A DNA stretch of 64,000 nt from Vigna angularis. Its lineage: Eukaryota > Streptophyta > Magnoliopsida > Fabales > Fabaceae. This document shows positions 57,555-64,000 of the stretch, piece by piece; position 1 is the stretch's first letter; each line of letters starts with the position of its first letter. Position numbers and translations under genes: made by a program. A model generated the notes under the pieces. That model made no database searches and was not told where the DNA came from. It was given only the letters and a program-made list of their open reading frames with translations. The DNA lies in assembly GCF_016808095.1 (NCBI RefSeq), contig NC_068973.1:24904077-24968076 (forward strand). The letters run 5' to 3'.

Positions 57555-60500
57555 ATGGAGGCACTATTGTGCAGAAAACTGGGTGATCCAACGGTGAGTT
57601 TGGAAGACAACGATAGCTCAATAGTTTTGTCAAAGAATCACCCAATTCCCCAACTCGATTCTCCCACCGCTGTAAGAGTCAGAATCAAAGCCACAAGCTT
57701 GAACTTTGCCAATTACCTGCAGATTTTGGGTAAGTATCAAGAGAAACCTTCTTTGCCCTTCATCCCAGGCTCCGATTTTTCCGGTTACGTCGACGCCGTT
57801 GGCCCCAAAGTTTCGAACTTCCGAGTCGGGGACCCCGTTTGTTCCTTCGCCGGACTCGGCTCATTCGCTCAGTTCATCGTCGTGGACGAGTCCCAGTTGT
57901 GAGATTCCGCTCCTATTACCTTTTAATGTTGGGTTTTGGAGTTTTATAGTGTAAAGTTGTTGGCTTTGAAGGTTTCGGGTGCCCCAAGGTTGCGATCTTG
58001 TTGCTGCTGGAGCACTTGCTGTGGCTTTTGGCACTTCTCATGTAGCACTCGTCCACAGGGCCCAATTGGCCTCTGGTCAAGTATATATGCTATGCTTTGA
58101 ATTTGATTCACTTGTTGCTGTGTATGTATAATACTTATTGTTCTGTCTCTTTGTGTTTAAATGAGTTATGGAACTGTGTTGCAGGTGTTGTTGGTTTTGG
58201 GTGCAGCTGGAGGTGTGGGCCTTGCTGCTGTGCAAATTGGAAAAGCTTGTGGGGCCATTGTCATTGCTGTGGCTAGGTAGTAACTTTTGTTTTCTACTTT
58301 TTGATATATGGATTGCATATGGTGGTGCAATGGCATGATGGCTAAGGTCCTTATTTGATATCGACGAGAGAATTAGGATGGATAGAAATAGAAAAGACGA
58401 CTAAAAGTTGCTAGAAATGAAGTGTAGATTATAAATATGAAGAATTGGTTGAATAAAATCTTGATCAAACACATTACTTCTGTGTGCGATTATTTCTTGT
58501 TCTTCCTCTAATTACCTTCAATTGTCTAGCACTTGTAGTTTTCTCTATTATCAATTCTGTTTGTGGTAGAAGCTCTACAGGGAATTTGTGTGGTGAACGT
58601 AAAATTCAGTCATCACGACATCTACAAAGTATGAGGTTGAAAATTGACTGGTCTGAATGGCTTTGGCTTTGGGTAGATGCTCTGTAGTGAATTTATGAGC
58701 TAACTCCATAGCAATAGGTGTTAGAATGATGTAGATATAGTAATGGATGATATTAGAATCACGTAATGTGATTGAGTTATTAACCTAAAATAGGATAATG
58801 AATATTTTGTAATTATGTTGTCTCCCTTATAGATTGAATAGCTTTGTTGTGGTCTAAACACCAAATTCATGGTATGTCTTCTACGTTTCTTTCTTCTTAA
58901 CATGGTATTAAGATCCTCACGAGAAGGGAACCCTAATCATACTTGTGGGTCACTACTCATGTTGCATCTATCTGAAAGGAAGGTAGGGAATTTGAACTAC
59001 CTTACTGTTATCTACCCGGATATCTCAAATGACATGCAAGTGTAGTAAGTGAGTTCCTTAACTCTCCAGTTAAGGAACATCATGATGCGGTGATAGGATA
59101 TAATATGATAGGTTATAATGGATAATAGGTGTGTAGGAGAGAGAAAACAGTTTAGGAATTAATCGTTTAGTGTAGGAATTAATTGTTCAGTTTTGGAATT
59201 AATTGTTGTTGGGTAGTTAGAAGTGGGTTGCCTTTATAAGAAGGCAAGGGGGGTCTGGTAGAGAGGAGAGTTTTGGGATATTGATTGTAGACAGGTTCAT
59301 TAGACCTGTGAAGGGGATTATGCCCCTGGATTGTGATTGTATAGACAATTTCTTAATGTGAATAATACAAATTCATTTCATTCTTTCGTATCTACTGTTT
59401 TGAGAGTGTGTGAGGGAGTTCTTGGCTAGGTTTCTCGTTTAGAAACCTAACAAATTGGTCCGACCTGCCGGATCCGCTTAGGAGAGGCCTGCAGGATATC
59501 CTTAGGAGAGGAGTGTTGGATCTTTGGTAGAGAAGCATGATGGAAGGAAGAGACAATACCTTGGAGAGGAGGACCAGCGAATCGAAAATGAGCATGGCAG
59601 AATGGAGAAGAAATATGCAAGAAATGAGAGAAATGCTGCAAGAAATCAAGATTCACATAAAGGGCTTAGAAAAAAGTGAGAAATTTGTCATGAAAGGACA
59701 GAAAGAGGGTTCAGAAGAAGAGCTGGAGGAAGACAGGGGTGAACAGAATTGGAGGCAGCGGGTAGAATTGCCCAGGTTTGAGGGGCTGGACCCGTTGGGA
59801 TGAATCTCTCAGGTTGAGAAGTTTTTTGACACCCAAAATGTCACAGAGAAGGAGAGGCGCAGGTTGGCTTACAGCTGCATGGAGGGAGGCACAATTTATT
59901 GGTTCAGGGCTTGGAAAAATAAAACCAAGAACCTTTCTTGGAAAGGGCTGAAAGAGGTATTGATAAGGGGGTTCGGAGAAAGAGATAGAGGCTCTGTTTT
60001 TGAGAAGTTAGCCCAAACTGCAGGAGTTACAGAAGCTGCTGCTGAGAAAGTTGCAGAAGTTTCTGCTGCAAGGGTGGATAGGGTGACAAAGGTTGGTAGG
60101 GAAAATACATCAGGTGAAGATCATGATGGGAAGGTTGTGACTCTTGTTTCTCCAAGTAAAGTTGCAAAAGTTGTTGTTGGTAGTGGAGATAGAGTGGTAG
60201 GTTGTGGTGGGAATGTCAAAACAATAAAGAAAGGGGAAGAATTGTTGAGGCCTGGGGTTAAAACAGTGGTGTCAAAGAGCAACCCAGTGGAGTCTGTTTA
60301 CAGGGCAAGAGAGGACCTGCTGCAAGATATCAAGAAAGGAAAGGAGAAAATTCAAGCAATTGGGAGCAAAAAGGAGAGGATGCCATTGACAATAATGGAG
60401 CTAGGAAGGGTGAGGAGACACCAGTTTTTTCGTGGGTGAAAAGACAAGACTTGACCACTTATGAAGGGATTGACACCAAAGATCAAACAACAGGGGCAGC

Positions 60501-63427
60501 CAATGCTTCTGCAGTTCAAAACACCAAAGGAGCAACAAAAGCACACCCAAACAACAAAGAAAATGTAGTCCAGGGGTGCAAGACTTGGCATAAAAAATCC
60601 AAGAACCTTTCTTGGAAAAATCTGGCCACAATTCTACTAAAGATAGTTGAAGGGAACAAAAGAAGCATTCTATGTGAGAGTTGGGCAGCAGTAACACAGA
60701 TGGGGAGTGTGGAAATTTTTCATGAGAGTTTGCAAGTGGATGGAGCAGCTGCCAAAAGTGTTGTTGCTACAAGAGCCGATAAAGTCAGAGTTGAGATTTT
60801 GAGGACTTCACAAAATTGGGCTATCTGCTGTTTTTGAGAAGTTAGGTTTCTGAACGAGAAACCTAGCCAAGAACTCCCTCACACTCTCTCAAAACAGTAG
60901 ATAGGAAAGAATGAAATGAATCTGTATTATTCACAGTAAGAAATTATCTATACAATAACAATCCAGGGGCATAATCCCCTTCACAGGTCTAATGAATCTG
61001 TCTACAATCAATATCCCAAAACTCTCCTCTCTACTAGACCCCCCTTGCCTTCTTATAAAGGCAAACCACTTCTAACTACCCAACAACAATTAATTCCTAA
61101 ACTGAGCAATTAATTCCTAAACTGTTTTCTCTTTCCTACACACCTATTACTCATTGTAACCTATCATATTATATCCTATCATGCGGTGACTTGTATTGTT
61201 CGATACATCAAATGAGCTTTGTCTTTTGTTTGAAGCCAAAGGATATACTCAAATTGTGGAGTATTCCAATGAAGATTGGGCGGGCTTCCCCACCGATGGC
61301 AGATCCACATTTGAGTTTTGCATATTTGTCAGAGCTGACCTTGTTTCTTTGGAAAGAAAGGAGAAAAAAATTGTAGTCAGTCAAGTGTGAAAGGTAGAGT
61401 ATTGGGCTATGGATGTGGCAGTCATGTTTATATGACCCAAACAAGTGTTTCAAGAACTAATGTTTGGGGAGATTACACACTTATCAATTATATGTTGATA
61501 ATCAGGTTGCCATAGATATTGCCTCAGATCTAGTATTCCATGAAAAGATGAAGAATATTGTAGTTGATTCTGACTTTGTCAGGAGAGAAAGTCATGTTCG
61601 GGGAAATATCTGCTACCTTTGTCAGTTCTCATGATCAACTGGTATATATATTTTCTAAGTCACTAAGGGGTCCTCAAATAAACTACATGTGTAACAAGCT
61701 TGGTACATATAACTTATATGCTTCTGCTTGAGAAAGAGTGATAAAATTTTGTAGATAGGCTAGAATCAGTCGATGCTATTAGCATCTATTATATTGATTT
61801 TATATTTATGTTGTCAGCTTAGAATAGAATAACTGAATGCCTGTATTTATGTGGTCAAAATACAAAAAATTCATTGTATGCCTTATTGATTTCTCTCTTC
61901 TCAACAAAAGGTATCAGGGAAAGAAAAACAATGAAGAGATGAAGAGAGAAAGATATTAGTAGAAATAGATGATAAATTGTACAATAAATTCCATTATTTT
62001 TAAACTTATTTTCACTTTATTTTTCTTCCTCCAAACCGTCCAGCTTGTTTCTAATCACCTTTCCTCTAATTCTCACCTACAAAATATACCTTAAATGTGT
62101 CTTTGGATGAATCTTTGTAGCACTGATTCAGAATAAATTAATTCTGTTCCTGTTTGGTAAGCATTGGAGATCCACACTTGTCCCAGAATTTATGTCAAAA
62201 AGTCAATCTTAAAGACAAGAAATAGGACCAAGGGATCCACATCTGAACATGCTTGATGGGAATCCGAACACACTAGTTGGTTAAAATTGATTTTGAAGTG
62301 AAAGGCGTCTATGTTTGGATGTGTCTAGTCTAAAAAGAAGTTAGTCGTAAATCTAGTGTAAAAATGCTTTATCAAAGCAAAGTTCCTTAAAATCAAGATC
62401 AATTTTGGACTTAGAATCAATTTTTTCACGCAGGGATCAAACATACGAATATTTAACTAGAATCATATTAGCTGATATTTATTGTGATTTCGGATGATCA
62501 AACATTTAATAGTTATCCTTATCTACTAGTGAGTTGAGTCTTTTTTGTTTTGTGGTCTGTTATCAGGGGAGCTGAAAAGGTGCAACTTTTGAAATCTCTT
62601 GGTGTTGATCATGTGGTGGACTTGGGTAGTGAAAATGTAACAGAGAGTGTGAAGAAGTTCCTTCAGACTAGAAGGCTTAAGGGGGTTGATGTCCTGTATG
62701 ACCCGGTTGGAGGTAAACTCACTAAAGAATCTTTGCGGCTTCTAAAATGGGGAGCTAACATTCTCATAATTGGGTTTGCAAGTGGTGAAGTTCCTGTCAT
62801 CCCTGTTAACGTAGCTCTTGTTAAGGTACGGTGAAAATTAAGTTTAAGACCATGAATTTGTCTTGTCTAACCTAATTTGCTTGATCACTAAATTGTGTAA
62901 TGCTTTGTTGTTTCATCTGGTCATGGTTTATTCACATGAACTTTAAATTTGTAATCACACTGCAATACACAAATTTGAAATTTGAATTTAATCACATTGT
63001 ACTTGACAATTGGCTGCCACATTCATTTAAATTCAATCTCTTATTTCCACTCTTTGTTGTTGTTATGAATGCTGCTTGTTTTTAGCAAACCAAAAGGCAT
63101 CCCAACTTGGGTTCTCAAATAAATGGCCCAATTACATGCACTAGACCATTACATAAATACAATTTGTGCATTACTCGTAGTTCTCTGCTTCCTAGTGATT
63201 TAATAATCTTTTAGTTAGCTTACAAATACCTTGATCACCATTATCATCATGTAGCATAATTTTATATATATATTATTTGCATGTATAATGAGAATGCTCC
63301 ATCTGGCTTGGTATGTCGCCCAATATTGGGCACTGATTGAGTCTCCCCACCTCCTTTTTGATGGGGAAAAATATTACTATTAAATTCAAGAAATTGGCTG
63401 TTATACTTTGTAGTATAACCCTACAAA

Positions 63428-63470
<43 letters not shown>

Positions 63471-64000
63471 GATATGTGTATTGTCATAATTTTGAAACTC
63501 AACCAGATTGACCAGTCCCACTTGACTAGGAATTGACCTGGTGGCTGGTTCGTTGACTCAAAAAGACTGGACATTTTCATAATCAGTTAAACTGGCCCAA
63601 AACCAATTTGAACTTCAAGACAATTTTTTTTTTTAATTTTTAAAATATAATCTATAATATCTTTAAGATGAATAAAGATACAGTTGTACTATACTAAAGT
63701 TGATTAAATCACTACCACACTCTTTATGGCTGCCTTATCCAACGAAAAAACACTCTTTAAGGCGGAAAATACTATATATATACCAACATCAAACTGAACT
63801 AGTAAGAACTTTGGATCTTTATACTTATTCCTTGGGTTTTGCTTCCTACATTGCATATTTACATTAATTCTGCAGTAGATGGTATAAATTGTTGGTTATG
63901 ATTGCTTTTATTTATAATTATTATACCAGAATTGGACCGTGCATGGCCTTTACTGGGGTAGCTATAAGATACACCGCCCAGGTGTTCTTGAAGATTCTGT
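57555..64000 (+). CDS. Quinone oxidoreductase-like MDR protein (partial at window end)
   Basis: Exons: 57555-57898, 57972-58080, 58185-58276, 62567-62825, 63930 to beyond 64000; phases consistent. Zeta-crystallin-type medium-chain dehydrogenase/reductase without zinc ligands. The N-terminal GroES fold has VRIKATSLNFANYLQILGKY, FIPGSDFSGYVDAVG and GDPVCSFAGLGSFAQF. The Rossmann fold has VLLVLGAAGGVGLAAVQIGK (NADPH-binding GAAGGVG), LLKSLGVDHVVD, GVDVLYDPVGG and ILIIGFASGEVP. Exon 5 gives GLYWGSYKIHRP. Such proteins reduce quinones or reactive enones with NADPH. Closest in my memory to the quinone oxidoreductase-like protein 2 group. Intron 3 is 4290 bases, most of it transposon sequence; the others are short or moderate. 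Confidence 0.92.
59091..61181. mobile_element. Gag element with inverted terminal repeats, TSD TGCGG
   Basis: 59091-59452 starts TGATAGGATATAATATG and ends AAACCTAACA, followed by a primer-site-like TTGGTCCGACC, so it looks like a 5' LTR. At the other end 60841-61181 is the reverse complement of the same LTR, not a direct copy. The whole is flanked by TGCGG (59086-59090, 61182-61186). At the inner junction the gag text GAGAAGTTAG also seen at about 60006 runs into the inverted LTR end, sharing GTTAG. It contains a gag remnant only. Confidence 0.82.
59537..60838 (+). pseudogene. gag remnant inside the inverted-repeat element
   Basis: Frame 59537-59803: a coiled coil then WRQRVELPRFEGLDPLG, TGA, then QVEKFFDTQNVTEKERRRLAY and GFGERDRGSVFEKLAQ. 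This is the N-terminal and capsid part of a Ty3 gag. The rest (59990-60439 and 60436-60837) is low-complexity linker in two frames, including a second KNLSWK segment. No zinc knuckle or enzyme is seen. Confidence 0.65.
62826..63929 (+). other. Intron 4 with TA tract and dispersed repeat
   Basis: An A run with (TA)n lies at 63426-63467. Next, 63490-63610 contains alternating TTGACCAGTCC/GACCTGGTGGCTGG text resembling a common short plant repeat. No gene is seen. Confidence 0.5.

Larger units (their letters stand above)
58719..61906 (+). mobile_element. Decayed Copia element in intron 3
   Basis: Short LTRs 58719-58902 (TGTTAGAATG...TTCTTAACA) and about 61739-61906 (ending ATTTCTCTCTTCTCAACA) are similar at their 3' parts. 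The first is followed by a primer site, TGGTATTAAGATCC. The flanks ATAGG and AAAGG match 4 of 5. Only the end of pol is left: YLTVIYPDISNDMQV and VSEFLNSPVKEHHDAV before the inner insertion, then YSNEDWAGFPTDGRST (RNase H) and DNQVAIDIASD after it. It is split at 59090/61182 by the next element. Same strand as the host gene. Confidence 0.75.

Noticed and set aside
1..64000. tRNA or rRNA genes
   Set aside because: None recognised by eye; the tRNA-like matches are only retroelement primer sites.

Overview
This is plant nuclear DNA, most likely from a legume of the Vigna/Phaseolus/Glycine group. The evidence is spliced plant genes with GT-AG introns, AT-rich intergenic DNA and legume-like retroelement families. 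The species itself is an inference. The window has two parts: about 49 kb of nested, mostly broken transposable elements (1-49.2 kb), then a gene-rich part (49.4-64 kb) with four ordinary nuclear genes.

Repeat part, left to right. A 5'-truncated gag-only LTR element lies on the + strand (about 405-4854, with a 3' LTR from 4855). A fold-back Athila-type LTR fragment (2044-3262) sits inside it. Its LTR is split by a complete non-autonomous Athila-like Ty3 element on the - strand (5340-12372, TSD CCTTC). Next come AT-rich DNA and a complete Mutator-like element (14198-18976, 9-bp TSD TATAATTTA) with a broken MURA transposase and a second convergent zf-GRF gene. A decayed Ty3 integrase piece follows (20285-20998). 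A second Athila-like element on the + strand (to 30858) carries a solo Sirevirus-type LTR (21547-22558, TSD GACAT) in its 5' LTR. A split solo LTR (31090 to about 47214) encloses a gag-only element on the - strand (31397-46569, TSD CTTCA, LTRs nearly identical). That element encloses a young Sirevirus-like Copia element on the - strand (36447-45077). CACTA ends and a Ty3 RT relic close the part; the relic and the integrase piece have the right strand and order to be two halves of one old host element.

Gene part. A plastid-type GNAT acetyltransferase (+, 4 exons, 49474-51230), a C2-domain SRC2-like protein (+, 2 exons, 52019-53231), an alpha/beta hydrolase with a likely transit peptide (-, 6 exons, 57012-53901), and a zeta-crystallin-type quinone oxidoreductase (+, 57555 to beyond the window end). 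The third intron of the last gene is swollen by a decayed Copia element, itself hit by a gag element whose two terminal repeats are inverted instead of direct.

The most interesting material is in the retroelements. (1) A 12-bp dyad, ATAATCGATTAT, occurs in pairs 20-21 bp apart in the Sirevirus LTRs, upstream of the TATA box. An independent array of such pairs lies inside the element, just upstream of a TATAAATAG box and the start of a third ORF, which looks like an internal promoter. (2) All five in-frame stops between the open gag and pol frames lie in one 87-nt GT...AG segment that behaves like an intron. (3) The third ORF resembles a transposon-protein-like ORF carried in the same 3' position by the unrelated Athila-like elements. 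(4) Gag-only and gag-protease-only families recur in the window.
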